Part shown: one piece after another, positions 1 to 8,440 of the stretch
Layout: every line of letters starts with the position of its first letter
Numbering within the stretch: position 1 is the stretch's first letter
Assembly: GCA_025937115.1 (NCBI GenBank)
Contig: JAICSB010000001.1
Location: forward strand, 1-34,504
DNA length: 34,504 bases
From: Pseudonocardiaceae bacterium
GTDB lineage: Bacteria > Actinomycetota > Actinomycetes > Mycobacteriales > Pseudonocardiaceae
Direction of reading: 5' to 3'
Notes under the pieces: model-generated
Seen by the model: only the letters and a program-made list of their open reading frames with translations
Told to the model about the DNA's origin: nothing
Databases searched by the model: none
Position numbers and translations under genes: made by a program

Positions 1-330
1 CTCGGTCAGGGTATGCCGGGAACCGGGGTCCCGGTGGCGGACAGACCTGGGTGCGTCCAGGTCGCGAGTTGATCCGAGAACGCTCGTAGTCACTGTGCGG
101 CCGGAAGTTCGCCTCTAGCACTACTGAGGGGAAAGTCTCAGCGAGTACCCACAGCAGCTGCATGGCCGCCGCGCCGGCGCGTCGCGATGCCACAAGGTCG
201 CCGGCGGGGAAGTCCAGGGCGTCGAAAAGGGTCTCTTTGATCTGATCCTGGGACAGCAGCGGGCAGTCCCAAGGCCGCAGCGAGCGGAACTGCAACCGTC
301 GTCTCGCCCGCCCGATGACACCTGGCTGAT
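1..330 (-). pseudogene. Frameshifted remnant of a P-loop kinase-like (AAA/phosphotransferase-type) gene, cut by the window edge
   Basis: Reading the minus strand and joining frames gives a recognisable small P-loop kinase. One frame holds AGETTVAVPLAAALGLP (about 311-261), matching the usual GKTT...LAAALGLP start of such proteins. A second frame, beginning near 262, continues with LLSQDQIKETLFDALDF, then LLWVLAETFPSVVLEANFRP and SDYERSR, the usual helix and LEANFRP core. The Walker A lysine appears as glutamate (GETT for GKTT). A further shift seems needed upstream of the P-loop, and another near the left edge. No single frame spans the gene, so it is probably dead. What it phosphorylated cannot be told. 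Sequencing error could mimic one shift but hardly several. Confidence 0.55.
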
Positions 331-369
331 GGAGGTCGTGTGGTGATGGTCAGGCTGCAGACGTCTAAC

Positions 370-399
370 TTGTGCCCCATGTCTTATTAATCCTATTTT
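370..399 (+). promoter_or_regulatory. Candidate promoter of the SARP regulator gene
   Basis: The stretch around 380-405 is clearly AT-rich compared with its surroundings. TTGTGC (370-375) and TATTTT (394-399), 18 bases apart, make a weak sigma-70-like pair. If real, the transcript has a leader of about 130 bases before the ATG at 540. Nothing else is evident between the kinase remnant and the regulator gene. Confidence 0.3.
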
Positions 400-539
400 T
401 ATCTGGGCGCAGGTTAACCTATCGTCAATGGCCACGCACCGCGCATACTGGACGACCCATCGTGGCGGCTGACTCCGGCGGATCACGAGGGGAAGCAACG
501 TACGCGACAAGGTCCGACCAAAACGATCAAGGCCGAGGG

Positions 540-3500
540 ATGGGAACTGGGGCGCGCAGATTAGCCGAGATTACGCACTTGGCGCGCCCTCTGAATGATC
601 GGTCCTCGGGCGGTATTCAGTGGCGAGCGTTGGGCCCGGTGGAGGCCGTGGTGGATGGGCGGCTGGTCGATTTGGGACCGCCGAAGCAGCGTGCGCTGTT
701 CGGATTATTGCTGAGTCGGGTAGATCAGCTGGTCGCCGTCGATGCGCTGATCGAGGAGCTGTGGGCCGCGGATCCGCCAGCAGCGGCGACGAAGTCACTG
801 CGAGTGTATGTGTCGAACCTACGGCAGGTCTTGGAACCAGGCCGGTCGGCCCGGTCGCCGACTGCCGTCCTGCATACCCGCCCACCGGGTTATCTGTTGG
901 ACAGTCGTGGTGTCGACTTCGACGTGCACCGGTTCATCGAATACGCCACGGCCGGTAGGGAAGCGCTGGGCGGAGCCGACCCCGGGCGGGCCGTGAACGA
1001 GTTCGACAATGCGCTGACGCTGTGGCGCGGGCCGCCTTATGCCGATATGGGCGACGCCAGTTGGGCCGTGCCGGAGGTGGCGCGGTTGACGGAGCTACGA
1101 CTGTCGGTGGTCGAGGGGCGCTGCGCAGCGCAGCTGCAAGTGGGTGACCATCGCGGCGCGATAGCCGAACTAGACGTCCACGTACAGGCTCATCCGCTCC
1201 GCGAACACGGCTGTGAGCTACTAGCTCTGGCGTTGTATCGAGCCGGCCGGCAGGTCGAGGCGCTGGCGGCGCTGCGGGGCAACCGTAAGCGGCTGACCGA
1301 GGAGCTGGGCCTTGACCCGAGCGCCGCCCTGCAACGGTTGGAAGGCGACATCCTCGCTCAGGCACCGGCGCTTGACTGGTACTCACCCAGCTCGACGCCC
1401 ACCACTTCGGCTACCGCGGCAGCGACCACCCTGCCGTCGCCCGAGCACGGCCACGCCGGAGCATCGACCGGCCACGGGGAAACAGATCCCCGACCGCCAG
1501 GGGTGTTTCCGGCGGTGTGGAATGTCGGTCCGCGTAACCCACGGTTCGTGGGTCGCGACGACACGCTGGAACACCTGTGGGATCGGCTGCGGTCGGGGGG
1601 AAATGCCGTGGTGCAGGCCCTACACGGCACGGGTGGGGTGGGAAAAAGCCAGCTGGCGATCGAGTACGCGCACCGCCATACCGGGGCCTACGACCTGGTG
1701 TGGTGGGTCAGCGCCCAGAAGACCGGCCTGATCGGCGAGCAATACGCAACGCTGGCAGCCGAGTTGAACCTGATCCCGCCAGGCGCCGACACGGCGAGCG
1801 CGGTCGGAGCGCTACGTGCCTATCTCCGGGGGCAGGGCCGGTGGCTGCTGGTGCTCGACAATGCCGAGTCACCCGCTGATCTGCGTGCCTGGCTGCCCGC
1901 CGGACCGGGCCACACTCTGATCACCTCCCGCAACCCCGGTTGGAGTGAGCTCGCCACCAAGGTTGAGATCGATGTACTACCCCGCGTTGAGTCACTGGAG
2001 TTGATCCGCCTCTCCCGGCCGGGCGCCAGCGAGGCCGAGGCCAGCCGCCTCGCCGAAGCCCTCGGCGATCTACCACTGGCCCTGGCCCAGGCCGCCGGGT
2101 TCCTCGCCGAGACCGGGATGCCAGTCGAGCACTACCTACGCTTGCTCGACACCCGGGCGGGAGAGCTACTCGATCAGAGCCCACCGGCGAGCCATCCGCT
2201 CTCGCTTGCCGCGGCGATCCAGGTGTCCACCGACCGCCTCGCCAAGGCCGACCCGGTCGCGCTCGCGCTGGTGCGCATCGGCGCATTCCTCGCCCCGGAA
2301 CCCATTCCCGCCGATATCTTGACCCGCCCCGTCCCCGCCCACAGCCCCGATCGTCCACCGGAACTGGAAGCTCTGATCGCCACCGTGACCAGTCCGGTCG
2401 CGGCGCACCGCAGCCTCGGCTGGGTCGGAAGCTACGGCCTGGCACGCATCGACCAAGGACTACAGCTACATCGGCTCACCCAAACCGTCCTGCGCGATCA
2501 GCTCGGCCCCGTCTCCACCACCGCGTACCGTGCGTACGCCCAGGCGCTGCTGGTCGCAGCGGGCCCTGGGGATGAGCGGGATCCAGCGAGCTGGCCATGC
2601 TGGGCGCGGATGCTCCCGCATCTGCTGGCCACCGACCCAGCTACCAGTCCCAGCCCTGCTCTGCGGGAACTGGCCTGCCGCACACTCTGGTACCTGTATT
2701 ACCGCGGTGACATCCACCCGGCCCGTGACTTCGCCGAGCACCTTCACCAGCAGTGGCGTGAACACCTCGGACCGGACGACCAGCACACTCTGCGGGCTGC
2801 TCACAACCTCGTCCTTCTCGTCGCCTGCATCGGCCCATATCGCCACATCCGCGAGCTCGCCGAGGACACCCTCGCCCGGTGCCAGCGGGTTCTCGGCGAC
2901 GACCATCCCGACACCTTGCACGCAGCGTTTCACCTCGCCGTCTGCCTACACCATCTAGGTGCATTCGAGCAGGCCCGGCGGCTTAATGCCGACACCTTCG
3001 CCCGCCGGCGACGAGTGCTCGGTGACGACCACTTCGACACCCAGTGCGCGGCCCATCACCTCGGCCGCGACCTGCGCGAGCTCGGTGAGGTCGAGGCGGC
3101 CCGGCAGTTGCACGAGGGCCGCAACGCTTACGGACAGCGAGTTCTCGGCGAGGAAAATCCCGCCACCATCTTCGGGGCCAACGACCTCGCTCTCGACCTG
3201 CACGCGCTCGGCCGGATCGACGCCGCACGGCAGTTGCATGAGGACATCCTGACCCGAGCGCGGCGGATCCTCGGCGAGGACCATCGCTACACCATGATCA
3301 ACGCTGACGGCCTCGTCAGTGACCTGCTCGCGCTCGGTGAGGCCGAGGCGGCACGGCGCCTCGCCGAGGACACTCTCACCAGGGCACGGCGGGTACTCGG
3401 CGACGAGAGCTACCTCACTGTGGATATCGCGAACAATCTCGCGGCTGCGCTGCGCGCAGAGGGCAAGGTCGAGGAATCCCGGCAACTCAGCGAGGACACG

Positions 3501-3590
3501 CTCACCCAGGCACGGCAGGTGTTCGGCGAGGACCATCATCGCACCCGCAAGGCGGCTTACAACCTCGCTGCGGCGCGCTCGAGCAGGTAG
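540..3590 (+). CDS. SARP-family transcriptional regulator with NB-ARC and tetratricopeptide repeats
   Basis: Large AfsR-like regulator of about 1016 residues. Domain order: winged-helix DNA-binding domain (about 27-115), bacterial transcriptional activation domain (about 120-270), a Pro/Ser/Thr-rich linker, an NB-ARC ATPase with P-loop GTGGVGKS near residue 363, then about seven degenerate ~42-residue TPR units from about 720 to the end, each with an RVLGDDH-like motif. SARPs bind direct repeats near -35 regions and activate secondary-metabolite genes; the NB-ARC/TPR part is thought to gate this by nucleotide and ligand binding. The frame is open from 372, but the first recognisable domain begins just after ATG 540, so that start is preferred. 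Codon 56 is the rare leucine codon TTA (705-707), within the winged helix, suggesting bldA-type control. The 3' end overlaps the convergent methyltransferase gene by 34 bases. Likely target: the heptad array at 16851-16916. Confidence 0.9.
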   Translation: MGTGARRLAEITHLARPLNDRSSGGIQWRALGPVEAVVDGRLVDLGPPKQRALFGLLLSRVDQLVAVDALIEELWAADPPAAATKSLRVYVSNLRQVLEPGRSARSPTAVLHTRPPGYLLDSRGVDFDVHRFIEYATAGREALGGADPGRAVNEFDNALTLWRGPPYADMGDASWAVPEVARLTELRLSVVEGRCAAQLQVGDHRGAIAELDVHVQAHPLREHGCELLALALYRAGRQVEALAALRGNRKRLTEELGLDPSAALQRLEGDILAQAPALDWYSPSSTPTTSATAAATTLPSPEHGHAGASTGHGETDPRPPGVFPAVWNVGPRNPRFVGRDDTLEHLWDRLRSGGNAVVQALHGTGGVGKSQLAIEYAHRHTGAYDLVWWVSAQKTGLIGEQYATLAAELNLIPPGADTASAVGALRAYLRGQGRWLLVLDNAESPADLRAWLPAGPGHTLITSRNPGWSELATKVEIDVLPRVESLELIRLSRPGASEAEASRLAEALGDLPLALAQAAGFLAETGMPVEHYLRLLDTRAGELLDQSPPASHPLSLAAAIQVSTDRLAKADPVALALVRIGAFLAPEPIPADILTRPVPAHSPDRPPELEALIATVTSPVAAHRSLGWVGSYGLARIDQGLQLHRLTQTVLRDQLGPVSTTAYRAYAQALLVAAGPGDERDPASWPCWARMLPHLLATDPATSPSPALRELACRTLWYLYYRGDIHPARDFAEHLHQQWREHLGPDDQHTLRAAHNLVLLVACIGPYRHIRELAEDTLARCQRVLGDDHPDTLHAAFHLAVCLHHLGAFEQARRLNADTFARRRRVLGDDHFDTQCAAHHLGRDLRELGEVEAARQLHEGRNAYGQRVLGEENPATIFGANDLALDLHALGRIDAARQLHEDILTRARRILGEDHRYTMINADGLVSDLLALGEAEAARRLAEDTLTRARRVLGDESYLTVDIANNLAAALRAEGKVEESRQLSEDTLTQARQVFGEDHHRTRKAAYNLAAARSSR

Positions 3591-4603
3591 TGCGAGACCA
3601 TCCATTCCTGACCCGCACGCCAGCCCCAGACCTCAGTCGTTGAGATCAGGAACAGGCGCCATGTCGCCAGTAGCCGCCGCGCCTCACGCTCGGAGTGTTC
3701 GGCGCGCAGGATGGCCAGCGCCCGGTCGGCGTTGGCGTCGAGCCGTTGCTGCCACACCGCGATCGTCTTGGCGTAGTGCGTGCCGCCGAGCGCCCACCGT
3801 TGCGTCACGACCAAGTCGTCGGTGAAGCGCAACAGCAGATCGTGCGAGGGCATCGTGCCGGCGGCGAAGAACCGCTCAGCCGCCCAGGTGCCCTCGAAGC
3901 GGTACGCGAGGCGGCGATGGGAGAACGCGTGGACAAATGCCTTGCCGTCATCTTTCAGCCAACCCGCGACGCACGCCAGCAACGCCGCCCAGTTGCGCAT
4001 GTGCTCGAACATCCCGGTCGAGAGCACACGGTCGAACGTGCGGCCCGGGTCGAAGTTGTTGATGTCGGCGTTGACCACCTCAATGCGGTCGATCAGCCCA
4101 CGGCGGTCGCGCTCAGCTTGGAACCACTCGCACTGGCGGCGGGAGTTGGACACGCCCATGACTCGGACGTCGTAGCGCTCCGCGAGCCAGATGCCCATCG
4201 CTCCCCAACCGCAGCCGAGGTCGAGCACGTCCATGCCGTCCCGCACGCCGGCCCGGCGGCAGGTGAGGTCGAGCATCGCCTCCTCGGCCGCCGCCAGGTC
4301 CGCGACACCGTCGGGCCACCAGCAGCAGCTGTACTTGCGTCGCGGACCGAGCAGTAGGCTGAAGAACTCGGCCGGCAGATCGTAGTGCTGCTCGTTCGCC
4401 TTCGACGGCACCTCCGCGATCGGCCCGCTCGACATGCGTGCCACAAGTGCGGCTAGGCGCTTTTCCTGCGCCTCCACGCCGCCACACTCCTCCCGGCGCT
4501 GACGGGCGGCTGTGGCGTAACGACACCCGGCGCGCAAAACGCCGTCGGGAACCAGGCCGGTGGCGAGAGCATGGTCGAGCAGGGCGTAGCGCAGCGAGGT
4601 CAT
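3557..4603 (-). CDS. SAM-dependent methyltransferase of the cyclopropane-fatty-acid synthase type
   Basis: About 348 residues. The SAM-binding motif VLDLGCGWGAMG and the upstream HYDLPAEFFSLLLG segment are those of the cyclopropane synthase/mycolic-acid methyltransferase family, which adds a methylene or methyl group to an unsaturated acyl chain. The KYSCCWWPDG segment parallels the MMYSCAIF segment of the second family member at 6673-7869, but overall the two differ considerably and need not share a substrate. The frame is open further upstream, but the conserved protein starts at MTSLRYALLDHAL (ATG 4603); a longer start would run across the divergent promoter region. It is divergent from the FAD oxidoreductase gene and convergent with the SARP gene. 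It probably acts with the three genes on the other side of 4604-4673 on membrane lipids. Substrate position unknown. Confidence 0.85.
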   Translation of the reverse strand: MTSLRYALLDHALATGLVPDGVLRAGCRYATAARQRREECGGVEAQEKRLAALVARMSSGPIAEVPSKANEQHYDLPAEFFSLLLGPRRKYSCCWWPDGVADLAAAEEAMLDLTCRRAGVRDGMDVLDLGCGWGAMGIWLAERYDVRVMGVSNSRRQCEWFQAERDRRGLIDRIEVVNADINNFDPGRTFDRVLSTGMFEHMRNWAALLACVAGWLKDDGKAFVHAFSHRRLAYRFEGTWAAERFFAAGTMPSHDLLLRFTDDLVVTQRWALGGTHYAKTIAVWQQRLDANADRALAILRAEHSEREARRLLATWRLFLISTTEVWGWRAGQEWMVSHYLLERAAARL

Positions 4604-4673
4604 GGCACCGGAGCCCGTCCGAACTGTCGACCGACCTTGACAACAGGTTGCCTGAAGCGGCCATCCTAGCTGA
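4604..4673. promoter_or_regulatory. Divergent promoter region of the fatty-acyl modification genes
   Basis: Seventy bases separate two divergent starts. A perfect TTGACA lies at 4637-4642 on the plus strand, but no convincing -10 stands 16-19 bases downstream of it. The plus-strand GTG (4674) has no clear ribosome-binding site, so a leaderless or very short-leader transcript is possible. Confidence 0.35.
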
Positions 4674-5921
4674 GTGGATGTTGCGGTTATCGGTGCCGGA
4701 GTCTCGGGACTCGTCGCCGCTTCTCTACTGTCACGCACGCACAACGTGACAGTCTTCGAGGCCAACGACTACGCGGGCGGCCACACCAATACCGTCCGCG
4801 TCGACACCGAGTGCCAGACGCACTGGGTCGACACCGGATTCATCGTTTTCAATGACCGTAATTACCCCAACTTCGAACGCCTGTTGAAGAGATTGGGCGT
4901 CGCCTGGCAACCGTCGAACAGCAGCTTTGCGATCACCGACGAGGCCGGTGACTTCGAGTACTCGAGCGCCTCGGTCAACGGCCTGTTCGCCAAGCGAACC
5001 CACCTCGCGAGGCCATGGTTTTATCGCATGGTCGTCGATGTTGTGCGCTTTCAGCGCGACGCACGCGAGTTGCTGGCCAGCGACGGCGCGGGCCCCTCGA
5101 TGGGCCACTGGCTCGAGCAGCAGCGCTACTCGAGCCCGTTCATAGACCGTATGATCATCCCGGTGGCCTCCGCGGTGTGGTCGGCAGACCCCCGTCAGAT
5201 GTGGAGCTTTCCGGCCCGTTTCATGGCCGAGTTCTTCGACAACCACGGGCTGCTCGGCCTGCGCAACCGCCCGCAGTGGCGGACTGTAGTCGGCGGCTCG
5301 CGTCGCTACGTCGAGGCGCTGGCGCGGCAGCTCGGCGACCGTCTGGTCCTGTCGACGCCGGTCCGAGCAATCCGCCGCCAGGACGACCACGTGACGGTCA
5401 CCCCGCACGGTGGCCAGCCGACTCGCTTCGACGAGGTCGTGATCGCCGCGCATGCCGACCAGGCGCTGACGATGCTCGCCGACGCCGATGCGCGCGAGCG
5501 TGAGCTGCTGGGGTCGATTCCCTACCAGCCCAACGAGGCGGTGCTGCACACGGACGTGCGCATGTTGCCGCGCCGCCGCCGAGCGTGGGCCAGCTGGAAC
5601 TATCGCCTGCTCGCCGCCCCCACCGGCAAGGCGACCGTGACCTACCACATGAACCGCCTGCAGACGCTGCGCGCCGACCGAGAATTCTGCGTCACGCTGA
5701 ACCACACCGCGGCAATAGACCCGGCCAAGGTAATTCGCGCGATTTCTTACGCGCACCCGGTCTACACTCTTGAGGGGTACGCCGCGCAGGCCCGTCACGG
5801 TGAGATCAGCGGTCACAATCGCACACATTTCTGCGGCGCGTACTGGGGCTGGGGCTTTCACGAGGATGGCGTCGCAAGTGCTGTCCGGGTCGCCGAGCGT
5901 ATGGGCGTCGGAGGTATCTGA
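4674..5921 (+). CDS. FAD/NAD(P)-binding amine-oxidase-like oxidoreductase
   Basis: 415 residues starting at GTG with MDVAVIGAGVSGLVAA, the Rossmann dinucleotide motif, and FEANDYAGGH as the glutamate that binds the ribose of FAD. The C-terminal FCGAYWGWGFHEDGVASA segment is the second FAD contact of flavin amine-oxidase-fold proteins. These are found upstream of DUF1365 and cyclopropane synthase genes in many bacteria; the M. tuberculosis Rv0449c-Rv0448c-Rv0447c arrangement is the same as here, as far as I recall. In such operons the flavoprotein is taken to desaturate or reduce the acyl chain before or after methylation, but its exact chemistry is not shown by the sequence. It is followed without gap by DUF1365 (TGATG overlap). 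Confidence 0.85.
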   Translation: MDVAVIGAGVSGLVAASLLSRTHNVTVFEANDYAGGHTNTVRVDTECQTHWVDTGFIVFNDRNYPNFERLLKRLGVAWQPSNSSFAITDEAGDFEYSSASVNGLFAKRTHLARPWFYRMVVDVVRFQRDARELLASDGAGPSMGHWLEQQRYSSPFIDRMIIPVASAVWSADPRQMWSFPARFMAEFFDNHGLLGLRNRPQWRTVVGGSRRYVEALARQLGDRLVLSTPVRAIRRQDDHVTVTPHGGQPTRFDEVVIAAHADQALTMLADADARERELLGSIPYQPNEAVLHTDVRMLPRRRRAWASWNYRLLAAPTGKATVTYHMNRLQTLRADREFCVTLNHTAAIDPAKVIRAISYAHPVYTLEGYAAQARHGEISGHNRTHFCGAYWGWGFHEDGVASAVRVAERMGVGGI

Positions 5922-6673
5922 TGAACAGCGCGATCTACGAAGGCATGATCTACCACCGCCGCGTCGCCGAGCGGGCACACGAGTTCCGCCACCGCATTGC
6001 GATGGCCTACATTGACCTGGGCGAGGTCGACGATGTTGTTGGGGGGGCTCTGACCCGGGCGCGTCCCGGCATCGCGCACTTCCGCCGCAGCGACTACCTC
6101 GGCGACCCCGACGTTCCGCTCATCGAAGCAGTTCGTGCGCTGGTCACCGGGCGGCTCGGCGCCGCGCCGCAAGGACCCATCCGCCTGCTGACGCATCTGC
6201 GCACCTTCGGACACTGCTTCAACCCGGTCAGCTTCTACTACTGCTACGCACCCGGCGGCGAACGGCTGGAGGCGATCGTCGCCGAGGTTACCAACACGCC
6301 CTGGGGCGAGCGCCATGCCTACGTCCTGACCGGGGACGAGAATCCCCCCGACACCGCGGTGCTGAGCGGCAGCTTCAACAAGGCGCTGCATGTCTCCCCT
6401 TTCATGGGAATGAACCAGCGCTACGCCTGGCGCGCAACCCTTCCGGGCCCGATGCTCTCGATGCGCATCGAAAGCATCGAGGATGGCGCGCGCGTATTCG
6501 ATACGACGCTTTGCCTGCGGCGCAAACCGCTGGACCGCCGGACGCTGGCATGGATCACCGCGCGCTATCCGGCGGCGACGCGACGCCTGCTCGTTTTCAT
6601 CTATGCCCAAGCCGTGGCGCTCAAGCTCAAAGGCGTACGCGTGAAGCCCCATCCGGGAGCGCAGCCGTCGTGA
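5921..6673 (+). CDS. DUF1365 family protein
   Basis: 250 residues, ATG overlapping the preceding TGA (TGATG), with GGAGG seven bases upstream (5910-5914). Family hallmarks are the start IYEGMIYHRRV.ERAHEFRHR, LLTHLRTFGHCFNPVSFYYCY and the Asn/Trp-rich TNTPWGERHAYVL segment. DUF1365 proteins almost always sit between an FAD oxidoreductase and a cyclopropane synthase homologue, as here. Their biochemical role is unsettled; an accessory or acyl-handling role in lipid modification is inferred from context only. No signal peptide is apparent. Confidence 0.85.
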   Translation: MNSAIYEGMIYHRRVAERAHEFRHRIAMAYIDLGEVDDVVGGALTRARPGIAHFRRSDYLGDPDVPLIEAVRALVTGRLGAAPQGPIRLLTHLRTFGHCFNPVSFYYCYAPGGERLEAIVAEVTNTPWGERHAYVLTGDENPPDTAVLSGSFNKALHVSPFMGMNQRYAWRATLPGPMLSMRIESIEDGARVFDTTLCLRRKPLDRRTLAWITARYPAATRRLLVFIYAQAVALKLKGVRVKPHPGAQPS

Positions 6674-7869
6674 TGCAAACTACTACCCGTGCCGTGATCC
6701 TGGCCTTGGCCCAGCGGATCAGCTTTGGTGAGCTGACCGTTCACGAGGGTGGCCGTACGCACGTACTAGGCCCCGGCGGACCACCGAGCGCCACGATCGA
6801 GATTCGTTCGCCGCGCGCCTGGCCGATGTTCGCTGGCGGCCGTCGCAGGTGCCTGGAGGCCTACCGCGAAGGCCTGTGGGACTCGCCCGACCTCGTGACG
6901 CTCTTTCGCGTCGCAGTGGGCAACATCACGAAGATCGACTCGATCCGTCGTCCCATCGCCTTCGTCCGCGCGCCTTGGCAGCGTCGCAACACCCCAACAC
7001 GCAGCCGCAGGGACATTTCGGCGCACTACGACCTCGGTAACGAGCTATTTTCACTGATGCTCGACCCGGCGATGATGTACTCCTGCGCCATCTTCGAGCA
7101 TCCGGAGTCCACGCTGCAGCAGGCACAGCTGCGCAAGCTCGAGATGGTCTGCGAGAAGCTCAACCTCGGCCCTGGCGACCGCGTGATCGAGATCGGTTCC
7201 GGTTGGGGCGGCTTCGCCATCCACGCCGCGACGACGCGCGGGTGCCACGTCACGGCGACGACCATCTCGGCTGAGCAGCACCACCTGGCGATCGAGCGAG
7301 TGCGCGGCGCTGGTGTACAGCACCTGGTCGACGTGCGCCTAGACGACTACCGCGAAGTGCGCGGTACCTACGACAAGCTCGTCTCTCTGGAGATGATCGA
7401 GGCCGTCGGCCACAAGGACTTCGGCAACTTCTTTGCCTGCTGCTCAAACCTGCTCGCGCCGCATGGGACCATGCTGCTGCAGGCGATCACTATCGACGAC
7501 CGCGCCTATGACATCTCAAAGATCTCGCGCAGCTTCATGCGCACCTACATGTTCCCCAACGGCTGCCTGCCCTGTCCCCGGGCGATCGCCGACAGCATCG
7601 CCCGACGCACCGACATGCGCACCGTGCACCTCGAAGACTTCACTCCCCACTACGCCGAAACACTGCGGCGCTGGCGTGCCAACATCGACGCGGTCGATGC
7701 GGAGCTCGAGCTACTCGGCTATGACGAATACTTCCGCCGGCTGTGGCAGCTGTACCTGGCCTACTGCGAGGCGGGCTTCGAGGAGCGGCTCATCGCAGTC
7801 GTCCAGATGGTCATGGCCAAGCCGCGGCACCGCATTGACCGCTCGGTCTGGTCAAGGACCACCGTCTGA
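6673..7869 (+). CDS. Cyclopropane-fatty-acyl-phospholipid synthase family methyltransferase
   Basis: 398 residues from ATG 6673; the GTG immediately before it (6670) is an equally good start, and the gene is translationally coupled to DUF1365. The protein has the full family architecture: an N-terminal lipid-binding part, ISAHYDLGNELFSLMLDP, the SAM motif VIEIGSGWGGFA, and MIEAVGH with the conserved glutamate. Members transfer a methylene or methyl from SAM to the double bond of phospholipid acyl chains, giving cyclopropane or 10-methyl-branched chains. In mycobacteria the related UfaA1 (Rv0447c) is linked to tuberculostearic acid, so a branched-chain product is as likely as a cyclopropane. 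Third gene of a tight three-gene unit; ends 13 bases before a convergent thioesterase. Confidence 0.9.
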   Translation: MQTTTRAVILALAQRISFGELTVHEGGRTHVLGPGGPPSATIEIRSPRAWPMFAGGRRRCLEAYREGLWDSPDLVTLFRVAVGNITKIDSIRRPIAFVRAPWQRRNTPTRSRRDISAHYDLGNELFSLMLDPAMMYSCAIFEHPESTLQQAQLRKLEMVCEKLNLGPGDRVIEIGSGWGGFAIHAATTRGCHVTATTISAEQHHLAIERVRGAGVQHLVDVRLDDYREVRGTYDKLVSLEMIEAVGHKDFGNFFACCSNLLAPHGTMLLQAITIDDRAYDISKISRSFMRTYMFPNGCLPCPRAIADSIARRTDMRTVHLEDFTPHYAETLRRWRANIDAVDAELELLGYDEYFRRLWQLYLAYCEAGFEERLIAVVQMVMAKPRHRIDRSVWSRTTV

Positions 7870-7882
7870 CGAGCACGCTCCA

Positions 7883-8398
7883 TTAGCACGGGGCCGGTCC
7901 TGAACCGTCCGGTCGGTGCGGAATGTTGCACAGGCGGCTGCGTAGCGCCTCCGTGATCGGGGTCTTCTGGCCAGTGCTGGTGGCCAAGGCAACGTACCTG
8001 ACCCAGGCGGCCACCACCGGCCGGTCGGCCACCCGGCCGTCGAAGTCAACGACCATCGAGGTGGTCCCTAGTTCCCGCAAGGACACCGTGATGGCCAGCA
8101 GATCGTCGAACCGCGCGGGAGAGAGATACCGTATGTTGATCTCGGCCATCACGAAGTAGCTGCCGCTTTCGATTATCACGTCGTATGAACCGACGACCGC
8201 GCGCGTCGCCTCGATCATCGCCGCTTCGAAGAAGGCGCCGTAGCGGGCGGCGTGCACAATGCCCTGGTAATCGGTGTCGACAGGACGCACCCGCAACGTG
8301 TGAACATAGCCCTGCGGGTGCGCGCCCTGCTCCTGGGAACTCCTCGTCACCCGGAGATTGTCCCGCAGCAAGAACTGCCGGCGCACACCGGTCACCAT
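7883..8398 (-). CDS. 4-hydroxybenzoyl-CoA-type hotdog acyl thioesterase
   Basis: About 171 residues with one hotdog domain. RVRPVDTDYQGIVHAARYGAF corresponds to the 4HBT/YbgC active-site loop, with the Asp (DTDYQG) that hydrolyses acyl thioesters. The conserved part begins about 30 residues in, so an internal GTG (8350) is a possible alternative start. It is the last gene of the minus-strand train that starts with the flavoprotein at 16750. In a type II polyketide setting it would release the chain from the ACP or remove stalled chains, but the UbiD branch and the KASIII-like proteins offer other release routes. The gap to the preceding gene is 42 bases. Confidence 0.8.
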   Translation of the reverse strand: MVTGVRRQFLLRDNLRVTRSSQEQGAHPQGYVHTLRVRPVDTDYQGIVHAARYGAFFEAAMIEATRAVVGSYDVIIESGSYFVMAEINIRYLSPARFDDLLAITVSLRELGTTSMVVDFDGRVADRPVVAAWVRYVALATSTGQKTPITEALRSRLCNIPHRPDGSGPAPC

Positions 8399-8440
8399 TT
8401 CGGGCCGCTCCGCGTGACCGGTGTTGAGCTGGTGGCCTGG

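Noticed and set aside
4604..4673. SigK-type promoter (CCATCC at 4661-4666) for the FAD oxidoreductase gene
   Set aside because: The hexamer lies eight bases before the start codon, so the matching -10 would fall inside the gene.
4731..5978. Long open frame (415 codons) antisense to the FAD oxidoreductase gene
   Set aside because: It mirrors the true gene through GC-rich third positions; the plus-strand protein has full family motifs and the antisense one has none.
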